From contig NZ_SLYD01000006.1 of the NCBI RefSeq assembly GCF_004340945.1, positions 124,001 to 188,000 of the forward strand: DNA of 64,000 nt. The letters run 5' to 3'. The translations under genes and the position numbers were made by a program. The notes below the pieces were generated by a model. It had not been told where the DNA came from. It saw only the letters and a program-made list of their open reading frames with translations, and ran no database searches. Shown here one piece after another: positions 7,362-15,542 of the stretch; within the stretch, counting starts at the first letter, position 1, and each line of letters begins with the position of its first letter. Source of the stretch: Sphingomonas sp. PP-F2F-A104-K0414 (GTDB lineage: Bacteria; Pseudomonadota; Alphaproteobacteria; Sphingomonadales; Sphingomonadaceae).

Positions 7362-8888
7362 TTAGCTGCCCATCGCTACATAGTGCGTTACCCATCGCTC
7401 AAGAGCCCCGTCGTCACGAATATCGCCGGTGAAGCGACGGGAGGGAACCTGCGGCACGTTGTCGTCCCGTTCGCGTCCGTCACGGGTCATCGCGGCGAAG
7501 TGGGCGACCGCATTGCCACTAGGCAATGGGATCGCGACGGACGACCCCGAGCGCCTGTCCACAAACGTTGGCAAACCTATCTGGAAAACGCCGGGAAACT
7601 TCTTCATTTCGTCGACGAAGGCAATACAGGCACTCGCACAGCCATAATCGGTAAGCACATAGACCTGAGCGCGGACCGGACTGGTCGGCGCCTTACCGCG
7701 CACGATCGGGATCGAAGCCGCCCTGAACAGTGGCTCCCCTGCAGCCTTCGCGCGTGCCTGCTCCCGGTCGTCTTTCGCCCTATTAACGTCGAACGTTGTA
7801 TCGACAGGGGTCTTGAAGGCGTCGGCTGTCTGTTCGACCTCACCGTCCAGCGCGACGTAGGCCGGCGACAGGCGATACACTCCGCGTATGTGCAGCCGAG
7901 CCGTTGCGTAATAGTCCGCGTAAGCCTGTCCATACAGCCCGCGCAGGTATCCCATGAACCAGTCATAGGGTCCGCCACTGTTGCCGCGAACATCGAGTAC
8001 GATGAAGCGCTTGTTCCGTAGTGAGGGCGCTGCTGCGATCGCTGCATGGAAGTCCGACGCTTGCCGTGCGGTTTCCGGAGCAAAGTATCCGAGCGTCACC
8101 CACACGCCATCGGCCCCGATCAGTCGCGTGGTCACGCCACGCTTTCGTTTGCCCTGCCATGACAGTATAATCGGCTGCAGTTCATCTAACGGTGCGGGCT
8201 TCCAGTCGAGTACGACGGTACGGCCGTCGACCACGCACTGGGAGGGCCGTGGACGCAGCGGGCTGTCCTGATCCATCAAAAGCCGGAGAGCCGCTGTCAT
8301 TCGCGAGTTCTCAAGCGCGATCGGGGTGCTGATCTCGTATTGCCCGATGGTATCGATCCACCATGACACGGGTTTCCCATCGCACGCAGTCAGTTCGGCA
8401 TCGTCCCTGACGCCAGCCAGGCGCGATGACGTGACGCGATATCGTCCATTATCGAAGCGGACGAGGAAGCCCGGCCATTTAGCGTCAATGGGCGCCATCT
8501 GGAATTGCACGCCCGTATGCGCATCGCGGAAAGTCGTGGCGAGGTGGCGTAAGACTGCTTGATACCCAGCAGCGTCGCGAACGAGGGGTATTTCCGCCTC
8601 AGCCTTCGCCACCGCAAGGTCGAACTGAGCAAGCCATACTGCCGGGTCGGGGTAGGCTGCGTAGATGTAGTTCTGTCGCGTGGCACTTGTAAACGCGTGA
8701 ATGTCACGTCGCGTCATGTCCTGCCATCCGGATATGGTCGCAGGCGTTTCCGCTGCCCCGGGGGTCTTCGCGGGCACCGACGGCATACCATCCGGCGTAG
8801 AGGCCCGTGCTAGCCGATCTGGCGTAGACGCAGTGCCAAGGATCATCAGCACTGACAAACCTGGGCGGATGGCTCGTGGGAAACGCAT
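7362..8888 (-). CDS. exported S41-family (C-terminal processing type) peptidase
   Basis: 508 residues with an N-terminal signal (MRFPRAIRPGLSVLMILGTA) followed by a low-complexity Pro/Ala linker. The catalytic S41 domain shows VLDVRGNSGG, the hallmark strand and glycine turn, and later VYVLTDYGCASACIAFVDEM, where the Ser in the CASAC segment sits where the S41 nucleophile normally lies. The upstream part (IYAAYPDPAVWLAQFDLAVA) resembles the helical N-terminal domain of tricorn-core-like S41 proteins, and no clear PDZ was identified. Substrate unknown. It is the last gene of the leftward cargo set. Confidence 0.75.
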   Translation of the reverse strand: MRFPRAIRPGLSVLMILGTASTPDRLARASTPDGMPSVPAKTPGAAETPATISGWQDMTRRDIHAFTSATRQNYIYAAYPDPAVWLAQFDLAVAKAEAEIPLVRDAAGYQAVLRHLATTFRDAHTGVQFQMAPIDAKWPGFLVRFDNGRYRVTSSRLAGVRDDAELTACDGKPVSWWIDTIGQYEISTPIALENSRMTAALRLLMDQDSPLRPRPSQCVVDGRTVVLDWKPAPLDELQPIILSWQGKRKRGVTTRLIGADGVWVTLGYFAPETARQASDFHAAIAAAPSLRNKRFIVLDVRGNSGGPYDWFMGYLRGLYGQAYADYYATARLHIRGVYRLSPAYVALDGEVEQTADAFKTPVDTTFDVNRAKDDREQARAKAAGEPLFRAASIPIVRGKAPTSPVRAQVYVLTDYGCASACIAFVDEMKKFPGVFQIGLPTFVDRRSGSSVAIPLPSGNAVAHFAAMTRDGRERDDNVPQVPSRRFTGDIRDDGALERWVTHYVAMGS

Positions 8889-8996
8889 AGCAGACCTTAA
8901 CGCGCCGGATGGGGCGGTGATTGCACCACCCCTACATTACGGAGACGGTAGGGCCGTCATGATCCGCGGGGGTAGCAATACCTCCCGAGGAAGCAA

Positions 8997-9398
8997 CTAT
9001 GGTCTACCCTGATACTGATCGTCCGTTACCTTCTCCAGCCACACGACGTTCTTGCCGTCTAAAGCTTCGGTTATCGCGAGGTGAGTCATTGCCGTGGTTG
9101 GCGTCGCCCCGTGCCAATGCTTGTGGCCAGGCGGGCACCAGACGACGTCACCTGTCCTGATCTCAACAATCGGTTCGCCCTCGCACTGTGTCCATCCACA
9201 CCCTGCGGTCACGATCAGCGTCTGACCGAGCGGGTGCGTATGCCACGCCGAGCGAGCACCTGGTTCGAACGTGACGTAGGCGCTTGTAGCACGAGCGGGC
9301 TCCGGCGGACTGTTCAGCGGATCAATCCGGACGGTACCGGTGAAAAACTCCTCCGGACCTTTCTGTGAGGGCTGCGATCCTGCGCGCATGAGTTTCAT
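8997..9398 (-). CDS. cupin-domain protein, (R)-mandelonitrile-lyase/quercetinase-like
   Basis: 133 residues forming one cupin barrel. Motif 1 is [23 protein letters not shown] and motif 2 is [10 protein letters not shown], supplying the usual His/His/Gln-or-Glu/His metal site. The end, [22 protein letters not shown], matches small cupins often annotated as carboxymuconolactone-decarboxylase-associated or mandelonitrile-lyase-like. No signal peptide. It lies just downstream of a carboxymuconolactone decarboxylase-like gene on the same strand and is a clear paralogue of the exported cupin at 11731-12222. Confidence 0.8.
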   Translation of the reverse strand: MKLMRAGSQPSQKGPEEFFTGTVRIDPLNSPPEPARATSAYVTFEPGARSAWHTHPLGQTLIVTAGCGWTQCEGEPIVEIRTGDVVWCPPGHKHWHGATPTTAMTHLAITEALDGKNVVWLEKVTDDQYQGRP

Positions 9399-9423
9399 AG
9401 TATTTCTCCTCTCCTCAATGACA

Positions 9424-9837
9424 TCAGATGCCGGCTTCCTCGAACACCTTCTTCACGATCGGCAGAGCGGTCATGGCGGGCGGCCACCCAGCGTAGAAGG
9501 CAATCTGAGTGATCGCCTCGACGATCTCGCTGCGCTTCAGACCGTTCTCCAGTCCCTTCTTCACGTGGAAGGCCAGCTCGTTGTGTCGGTAGCCCGCGAC
9601 GAGGCAGGTGATTGTTGTCAGACTGCGATCGCGCGGAGAAAGCGCCGGGTTTGCCCACACGTCCCCGAACAATACCTTGTCAGTGATCTCGGCGAGATGG
9701 GGCGCGATGTCGCCGAATGATTTGCGAGCGTCGGTCGGTTCCGTAGGCATGATTGTTTCTCCTGATAAGGCCGGCCACGGGGCAGAGGCGACAAGCGCCC
9801 CAGCGACTGCAGCCCGACGGGTGATTTGAAAGTCCAT
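9424..9837 (-). CDS. carboxymuconolactone decarboxylase/AhpD-family protein
   Basis: About 137 residues from M(9837), with a twin-arginine-like start, [19 protein letters not shown]. An alternative ATG at 9750 ([12 protein letters not shown]) has the better ribosome site (AGGAGA) and would give a 108-residue cytoplasmic protein of normal family length. The core [30 protein letters not shown] and the [18 protein letters not shown] region are typical of the CMD fold. There is no CxxC, so an AhpD-type redox role is unlikely. It lies 5 bp after the SDR stop and before the cupin gene, probably in one transcript. Confidence 0.8.
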   Translation of the reverse strand: MDFQITRRAAVAGALVASAPWPALSGETIMPTEPTDARKSFGDIAPHLAEITDKVLFGDVWANPALSPRDRSLTTITCLVAGYRHNELAFHVKKGLENGLKRSEIVEAITQIAFYAGWPPAMTALPIVKKVFEEAGI

Positions 9838-9842
9838 CAGCT

Positions 9843-10610
9843 TCAGTGAGCCGTAAAACCGCCATCTACTGGCAGGGCCACGCCGACGACAAAACTGGCG
9901 CCTGGGCTGCACAGCCATAAGACCGTCTGCGCGATCTCTTCAGCGGTACCGAGACGGCCAATTGGCTGCTGCTTCAGGAAGTCGTCCATCGCCGCCTTCT
10001 GTGTCTTCAGCATATCGGCAACCATCGGGGTTTCGATGACACCCGGGCAGATTGCGTTGATGCGGACTCCACGGGGCGCGTATTCAAGTGCAGCACTCTT
10101 GGTGAGGCCGATCACCCCATGCTTTGAGGCATGATAGGCGACACGCTCCGGCAGTCCGACAAGACCTCCCAGCGAAGAGCAATTGACGATCGCACCAGAA
10201 CCTTGTGCACGCATCTGCTTCAGCTCGTGCTTCATGCAAGCCCAGATACCGCGCAGGTTCACTGCATGTACCTTGTCGAACTCTTCGGCGGTTTCGTCGG
10301 CCGCGTCTGACGGTGGAGCCTGGATACCTGCATTATTGTAGGCGAAGTCGAGCCGACCGAACTCGGAAACGGCTCGTTCGACGAGCGCCGCGGCCTGTGC
10401 TTCGTCCGAAACATCGCAGGCCATGCCGATCGCAGTGTAACCGGCAGAGGTGAGCTTGTCCGCAGCCTCCTGGATTGCGGCTTCGTCGACGTCACCAATG
10501 ACGACTGCGGCACCGTTTTTCGCAAAAGCCTCTGCAGTTGCGTAGCCCATACCGCCTTTGGCGCCTGTGACGACGGCGACCTTGCCGGAGAAGTCGTAGG
10601 TGGGGTTCAT
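9843..10610 (-). CDS. SDR-family NAD(P)-dependent oxidoreductase
   Basis: 255 residues from M(10610), MNPTYDFSGKVAVVTG; an in-frame ATG 20 codons earlier adds non-homologous sequence. Classical SDR motifs: TGAKGGMG (cofactor binding), GDVD after strand 2, NNAG, the Ser of NCSSLGGLVG, and the catalytic YHASK. The C-terminal CPGVIETPMV and VVGVALPVDGGFTAH are typical of the FabG-like subgroup. Substrate unknown. The context (CMD-like protein, cupins, PQQ and molybdenum oxidases) suggests oxidation or reduction of a small alcohol or ketone. Confidence 0.9.
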   Translation of the reverse strand: MNPTYDFSGKVAVVTGAKGGMGYATAEAFAKNGAAVVIGDVDEAAIQEAADKLTSAGYTAIGMACDVSDEAQAAALVERAVSEFGRLDFAYNNAGIQAPPSDAADETAEEFDKVHAVNLRGIWACMKHELKQMRAQGSGAIVNCSSLGGLVGLPERVAYHASKHGVIGLTKSAALEYAPRGVRINAICPGVIETPMVADMLKTQKAAMDDFLKQQPIGRLGTAEEIAQTVLWLCSPGASFVVGVALPVDGGFTAH

Positions 10611-10712
10611 ATGAGATCTCGCTGTTTGACGGTCGCTCCCGTCTTCAGCCAACAAGATATTCATCAGCACGTGCTTGGATTACCCCGATCCAAGTTCATG
10701 CGACCTTGAGGA

Positions 10713-10755
10713 CGGCTCAACGTAGAGCCGTAGCGCCGGTAACGGCTAAGAGCCG
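10713..10755. terminator. two short hairpins between LysR gene and SDR gene
   Basis: cggctc/gagccg (10713-10718, 10725-10730) and cggct/agccg (10743-10747, 10751-10755) lie just past the LysR stop at 10774. They may reduce read-through into the SDR gene. Neither has a clear U run. Confidence 0.35.
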
Positions 10756-10773
10756 ACCCGATGATCCGTGCGG

Positions 10774-11682
10774 TCACAGTCCAAGCGGCTTCAACTCCCT
10801 TACGAGATCGATCAGGAGACGAAGCCCGGTCGGTAATTGACGCCGGCTCGAATAATAGGCGTAGAAGCCCGGGCCCGACGCTGTCCACTCATCCAGCACC
10901 TGCCGTATGGCGCCGCTGGCGAGCAGCGGTGCGACCAACGGCTCGGGGGCATACATCAGGCCAGCACCGCCGATGAGCGCCTCCAGGATCGCGCGACTGT
11001 CGTCGAACGTCAGGGAACCCGGAACAGCGACGGCAATCTCTTCATTTCCACGCTCGAACTCCCAGCGGTAGACGCTGTCGTCCCCGATCCGGAAGCGCAG
11101 GCAATGATGGGCAGCAAGATCATCGGGGTGAGCCGGCGCACTATACCGTTCGAGGTAGTCGACAGAACCGACGACGATCCAGCGGATCTCCGCCGACAGT
11201 CGCTGCGCGATCATGTCCTCGGGAACCGTACCGCCGTAGCGTATGCCAGCGTCAAACCCACCGTCGGTCACGTCGACCAGTTGATTGCTGACCGCCACGT
11301 CGAGTTCGACGTCCGGGTAACGCGCCACGAACGCGGGCAGCACGGGGCCAATCAACAGGCTTGCCGCATCGCTTGGCACGTTGATGCGGATACGTCCCGT
11401 CGGAGCATCCCGAAAGCGGTTGAGCCGATCGACGGCTTGCTCGATCTGATCGAATGGGGCGCTGATCGCAGCCTGCAGCTCTTCCCCCGCCGCAGTGAGC
11501 GTAACGCTCCGGTTCGTTCGGTTCAGCAGTCTGATGCCGAGGCGGGTTTCAAGCCCCTTCAATGCATGGCTTAATGCCGAAGCGCTGACGCCGAGATCGA
11601 GGCCGGCGCGACGGAAGTTGCGGTGTCGAGCGATCGCAAGGAAGTAGTTGTAATCGGCGAGATCGGTACGGCTGATGGGCAT
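10774..11682 (-). CDS. LysR-family transcriptional regulator
   Basis: 302 residues from M(11682), MPISRTDLADYNYFLAIARH. The N-terminal winged helix contains HRNFRRAGLDLGVSASALSHALKGLE and LLNRTNRSVTLTAAG. The effector domain carries GRIRINVPSDAASLLIGPVL, DAGIRYGGTVPEDMIAQRLS and FYAYYSSRRQLPTGLR, the pattern of the CrgA/AaeR-type branch. It is a clear paralogue of the rightward regulator at 19443-20348 and lies between the SDR and cupin genes on the same strand, so it probably controls part of this cargo set. Confidence 0.92.
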   Translation of the reverse strand: MPISRTDLADYNYFLAIARHRNFRRAGLDLGVSASALSHALKGLETRLGIRLLNRTNRSVTLTAAGEELQAAISAPFDQIEQAVDRLNRFRDAPTGRIRINVPSDAASLLIGPVLPAFVARYPDVELDVAVSNQLVDVTDGGFDAGIRYGGTVPEDMIAQRLSAEIRWIVVGSVDYLERYSAPAHPDDLAAHHCLRFRIGDDSVYRWEFERGNEEIAVAVPGSLTFDDSRAILEALIGGAGLMYAPEPLVAPLLASGAIRQVLDEWTASGPGFYAYYSSRRQLPTGLRLLIDLVRELKPLGL

Positions 11683-11730
11683 GAGCGAACATGACCCATC
11701 AACGGCAAACATTGCAAACTGAACCGCTTA

Positions 11731-12222
11731 CTATCTCGACGGCCCGTGGAACTGTACGTCCGATACTGGCTCGGCCCAATCGACGTTGCGCCCGCCGACA
11801 GTCTCGGTGATCGACAGATGAGTCATGGTCGTCCGGTCGGTAGCACCATGCCAATGCCGCTGACCTGCCGGCACATAGACTGTGTCACCCTTGCAGATAC
11901 GCTGCACCGGCCCCCCTGCGCGTTCCGTCCAGCCACAGCCCTCCGTTACATAAAGGGTCTGGCCTGCGGGATGGGTATGCCAGTTGCTGCGCGCACCGGA
12001 CTGGAACGTTACCAGTCCGGTGCCAGCACGGCCGGGCGCCAAAGGCTTCACCAGCTCGGCGACCGTCACCTTGCCCGTGAAATACTTCGCAGGGCCAGGC
12101 TTTGGGGACACCGTCTTGGCCCTGACCACGCCGGGCGGGGGCGCAGGTGCTGCCTGGCCGAGGGCGGCACCAGAGCCGTTAAACAGCAATGCCGCAAGGA
12201 GGGGTGCTTTGAGCGACGTCAT
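11731..12222 (-). CDS. exported cupin-domain protein
   Basis: 163 residues starting MTSLKAPLLAALLFNGSGAALGQA, a Sec-type signal, with the ribosome site AGGAGAACC just before. Longer in-frame starts exist but run into the PQQ dehydrogenase gene. The cupin motifs GARSNWHTHPAGQTLYVTEGCGW and PAGQRHWHGA match the cytoplasmic cupin at 8997-9398 closely, so the two are paralogues with different locations. It lies 14 bp past the PQQ dehydrogenase gene, suggesting a shared transcript and periplasmic location. Confidence 0.82.
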   Translation of the reverse strand: MTSLKAPLLAALLFNGSGAALGQAAPAPPPGVVRAKTVSPKPGPAKYFTGKVTVAELVKPLAPGRAGTGLVTFQSGARSNWHTHPAGQTLYVTEGCGWTERAGGPVQRICKGDTVYVPAGQRHWHGATDRTTMTHLSITETVGGRNVDWAEPVSDVQFHGPSR

Positions 12223-12236
12223 ATAGGTTCTCCTGC

Positions 12237-14660
12237 CTATCGGGCAACGTTGGCGGTCGGCATAGCGAAGGCGACGAGCCTCGTACCATGGGCCGTCTTG
12301 AGCGACGGCTTGCCCCCTGTAGCGATAACGACAAACTGGCGGCCGCTCGGCGCGCGATAGGTCATCGGCGTCGCCTGTCCGCCGGCGGGCAACCTCGCCT
12401 TCCACAGCTCCCTGCCGCTCGACACGTCATAGGCACGGATCGCCTGCTCGACCGAGGCGGCAATGAACGTCAGTCCGCCACGGGTCGTGATGCCGCCTCC
12501 CGAGAAGGGCACACCCATGGTGAAGGGGACGTGACTGTGGATGCCGAGCGGCCCTGTGTCAGCACCGGTGCCGAACGGCTTGGACCAGATCACACGACCG
12601 GTGGACAAGTCGACTGCCGACATGTTGCCCCAGGAGGGTGACGTACAGGGGACGCCAAGGAACGACTGGAACGGACCATTGGCGGCACCGTACGGCGTGT
12701 TTGCCATCGGGTTCTTGGTATTCGTCGCCCCATGTGTTGGTTCAAGTACGTTTCCGCGGCGGTTCGCCTCAGCGCGAGTGATGAGCTGCGACTTGGTCGG
12801 CAGGTTCATCCACGGCACGATCATGATGCCGCGCTCGGGGTCGACCGAAACGCTGCCCCAGTTAACACCGCCACCATAGCCGGGCTGGACGATGGTTGGA
12901 CGATCAAGTCCGATGGGCGTCAGCGGTCCCTCGTACCGAGCTTGTTTGAACTGGATGCGGCACAGCATCTGGTCGATCGGCGTCAGCCCCCACATGTCGA
13001 CCTCGCGAAGGTTGGCACCGCGGAACGACGGCATTCCGACCGAGAAGGGCTGGGTTGGAGACAGCCGATCGCCCGGCCCATTACCGCCTTGCGGAACCGG
13101 CAGTTCGCGCACTATCTTGATCGGCCGGCCCGTGGCGCGGTCGAGCACAAAGATCTCGCCGCGCTTCGTCGGCGCGATCAGCGCAGGACGCATTCCGCTC
13201 GCGGTCCGCACATCGACCAACGTGGGCTGCGACGGCATGTCATAGTCCCAGAGATCGTGGTGAGTGGCCTGGAAGCGCCAGCGGACGTTTCCGCTGTCGG
13301 CTTCGAGCGCGATGATCGAGCTGCTATTGGCATCGTCGAACGGCCTACGCTGCTTGCCGTAGAGATCCGGCGTCGAATTACCCATTGGGAGGTATACGAG
13401 GCCCAGCCGAACGTCTGCGCTGAGCGGTGCCCAGCTGTTGGGCGTGGATCGCGTGTAGGTATCGCCGACGGGTGGCTCTCCCTTGCGGTTTGGTTGCCCG
13501 ACGTCGAACGCCCACGAGAGCTTGCCAGTGACGGCATCAAAAGCACGGATCACGCCCGATGGCGCGCCCCAGAACTGATTGTCGAGAATGCCGCCTCCGA
13601 CCACGAGCTTGCCGCGGACCAGCTGCGGCGCCGAGCTGACATAGTAGATGCCAAATGGCGCCGGGCTCATACCACGCCGCAGATTGTAACGCCCCGCAGT
13701 GGCGAAGCTTGAGCAAAGCCGGCCGGTGCGGGCATCAAGCGCGACGAGATCAGGCACCTGACTGACAGCGTAGATGCGCTCGGCGCACGCGCCGGTTGCG
13801 CCGGGGACGCGGTAGTAGGTGACCCCGCGACACGGCTTGCCTGACGCGGAATCGGTCATCTGGAAGGACCAGCGCCGTTTCCCGGTCTCGGCATCGTAGG
13901 CGATCACGCCGTCATAGTTATTACAGATGTAGAGGCTGTCGCCGATCATGATCGGCGTCACTTCGAGCCCACCGGTATATGCCCCCTTCGGCTTGGGGCC
14001 GGTATCAGCCTCCCACGCGACCTTCAGGTTCTGGACGTTGCCGGCATTGATCTGATCGAGCTGGCTGAAACGCGAGCCGCCTTGATCGTTGCCATAGGCT
14101 TGCCACTCGCCCGTCGCGGCCGACGCGGCCGTCGCGGACGTCGTCGCCTGAGCGAGCCGGCCGGGTGCTGCGACGGGACCGCCCGTCTGCCAGATCGGAT
14201 CAGCCGGCGTTCCTGGACCTGCTGCATTGAGCGCAATCCCGACCACGAGCGCCGCTACCAGCGCTGCACCGAACGCCGGCAAACCGCCGATGCGGGCCGA
14301 CACTGGCGCATGTCGAGGTGCACGACGCACACCGGGCAGAAGCAGTCCCAGCCCGAGTACAAATGGCGCTGTCAGACGGGGCACGAGTTGCCAGACGTTG
14401 CCGCCCACCTCCCATATCGACCAGGCGAGAGTGACAGCCAGCAAAGCACCATAGACCCAGGCACCACGTCGATCACCGCGCCAGATCAACACGCCGCTTG
14501 CAAGTGCCATTGCCCCGGCAATGAGGTAATAAAACGATCCGCCCGCCGTCGTGAGAATGATGCCACCCACGAACAGAACTGCGCCGACGATCGCAAGCAC
14601 AACGGCATAAATACCGGCGAGCCATCCGCCATTTGGTTTTATAGTGTCGTAAACTGACAT
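12237..14660 (-). CDS. membrane-bound PQQ-dependent dehydrogenase (glucose/quinate/shikimate type)
   Basis: 807 residues from M(14660), MSVYDTIKPNGGW. The first 150 residues contain about five transmembrane segments (for example GGWLAGIYAVVLAIVGAVLF and FYYLIAGAMALASGVLIW), the quinone-reducing anchor of the GDH-like branch. An eight-bladed PQQ propeller follows, with GEWQAYGNDQGGSRFSQLDQ, the ATHHDLWDYDMPSQPTLVD box and the VPQGGNGPGDRLSPTQPF segment. Such enzymes oxidise sugars or cyclic polyols in the periplasm and pass electrons to ubiquinone. The substrate cannot be read from sequence. No PQQ biosynthesis gene is in the window, so the cofactor must come from elsewhere. Confidence 0.9.
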   Translation of the reverse strand: MSVYDTIKPNGGWLAGIYAVVLAIVGAVLFVGGIILTTAGGSFYYLIAGAMALASGVLIWRGDRRGAWVYGALLAVTLAWSIWEVGGNVWQLVPRLTAPFVLGLGLLLPGVRRAPRHAPVSARIGGLPAFGAALVAALVVGIALNAAGPGTPADPIWQTGGPVAAPGRLAQATTSATAASAATGEWQAYGNDQGGSRFSQLDQINAGNVQNLKVAWEADTGPKPKGAYTGGLEVTPIMIGDSLYICNNYDGVIAYDAETGKRRWSFQMTDSASGKPCRGVTYYRVPGATGACAERIYAVSQVPDLVALDARTGRLCSSFATAGRYNLRRGMSPAPFGIYYVSSAPQLVRGKLVVGGGILDNQFWGAPSGVIRAFDAVTGKLSWAFDVGQPNRKGEPPVGDTYTRSTPNSWAPLSADVRLGLVYLPMGNSTPDLYGKQRRPFDDANSSSIIALEADSGNVRWRFQATHHDLWDYDMPSQPTLVDVRTASGMRPALIAPTKRGEIFVLDRATGRPIKIVRELPVPQGGNGPGDRLSPTQPFSVGMPSFRGANLREVDMWGLTPIDQMLCRIQFKQARYEGPLTPIGLDRPTIVQPGYGGGVNWGSVSVDPERGIMIVPWMNLPTKSQLITRAEANRRGNVLEPTHGATNTKNPMANTPYGAANGPFQSFLGVPCTSPSWGNMSAVDLSTGRVIWSKPFGTGADTGPLGIHSHVPFTMGVPFSGGGITTRGGLTFIAASVEQAIRAYDVSSGRELWKARLPAGGQATPMTYRAPSGRQFVVIATGGKPSLKTAHGTRLVAFAMPTANVAR

Positions 14661-14783
14661 GGGTCGCCTCTCGCAGCTACTGGGCAGCCGTTCGGTGATA
14701 GTTGTGCAATGTAGATAACGATGGACGCCGGACTTTCCGTCTTGAGCTTTGCTCAACGTCCGCTCAATCTCACGTCATCACGA

Positions 14784-15542
14784 TCATTGACCGAGGACTG
14801 GCTTCAAGGCCGCGAACACCTGTTTTCCGGGCGTTCCGACAAAATCGGGTACGAGCCTGGTTGCGAAGCTTAGCACCGACGTTGGCTTTGCCCCTGCCAT
14901 CTCCATCTCACGAAACGCCGCGTTCTCCGTCCGCTCGAACTGGCTGCCGATCGTGTCCGTTACGAAGTAGACCTCATGACCGGCAGCTACGGCGTCGAGC
15001 GCTGTCTGCAGGACGACGACCTCGGCCGCGAACCCGGCAATGACGAGAATTGGACGACGCTGTCTGGCGATGGCCGCGGCGGTTGCCCGATCATGAAACG
15101 GTGCGACGGGTATGCGCAAAAGTGTGCTCGCTGGTCGGGCATAGGGCTTGAGCGCCGGGAGCAAATGCGGAGGCGACGTTCCCTCCATAACTACGCTGAA
15201 CAGCATGGGCAGAAAGAGTATCGTGCCGACCTCTGCCAGCACGGCCACAGCGCGTTCCAGACGGTCGGGCGGCTGTGTCTTCGACCCCGCGACGAGCGGC
15301 ACCTGAAGATCTGCGAACAGTATCTGGACGAGGGCGGAATCAATCCGTGATCCCGCCGTTGCGTGATGGTCCGCCTCACGACCATTCGCAGCCGACGGCA
15401 TTCCTGTCGCGACCCCGGCCGCAACTCCCAGTCCCATCAGTCCGCGACGGCTCAACGACGCGAACGGGGACTGTTCGCCTCGGTGGTCGCGGCTCATGTT
15501 CGGTTGCATCCCCGACGGCACACCTGATGAGACCGTAGTCAC
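14784..15542 (-). CDS. isochorismatase-fold hydrolase-like protein with Tat signal, catalytic Cys apparently missing
   Basis: About 252 residues if translation starts at the GTG (15542) that overlaps the paoC stop as GTGA. ATGs at 15509 and 15497 are alternatives, and 15497 has a better-placed GGGGA. The Tat motif SRRGLMGLGVAAGVATG lies near the N-terminus. The isochorismatase fold is visible in VQILFADLQVPLVAGSKT (with the catalytic Asp), AVLAEVGTILFLPMLFS and GHEVYFVTDTIGSQ. The position of the catalytic Cys (normally in a GxxTxxCV segment) reads AGFAAEVVVLQ, so the nucleophile appears replaced by Val. Either it is not a hydrolase or it uses another residue. The gene follows paoABC on the same strand. 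Confidence 0.7.
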   Translation of the reverse strand: MTTVSSGVPSGMQPNMSRDHRGEQSPFASLSRRGLMGLGVAAGVATGMPSAANGREADHHATAGSRIDSALVQILFADLQVPLVAGSKTQPPDRLERAVAVLAEVGTILFLPMLFSVVMEGTSPPHLLPALKPYARPASTLLRIPVAPFHDRATAAAIARQRRPILVIAGFAAEVVVLQTALDAVAAGHEVYFVTDTIGSQFERTENAAFREMEMAGAKPTSVLSFATRLVPDFVGTPGKQVFAALKPVLGQ

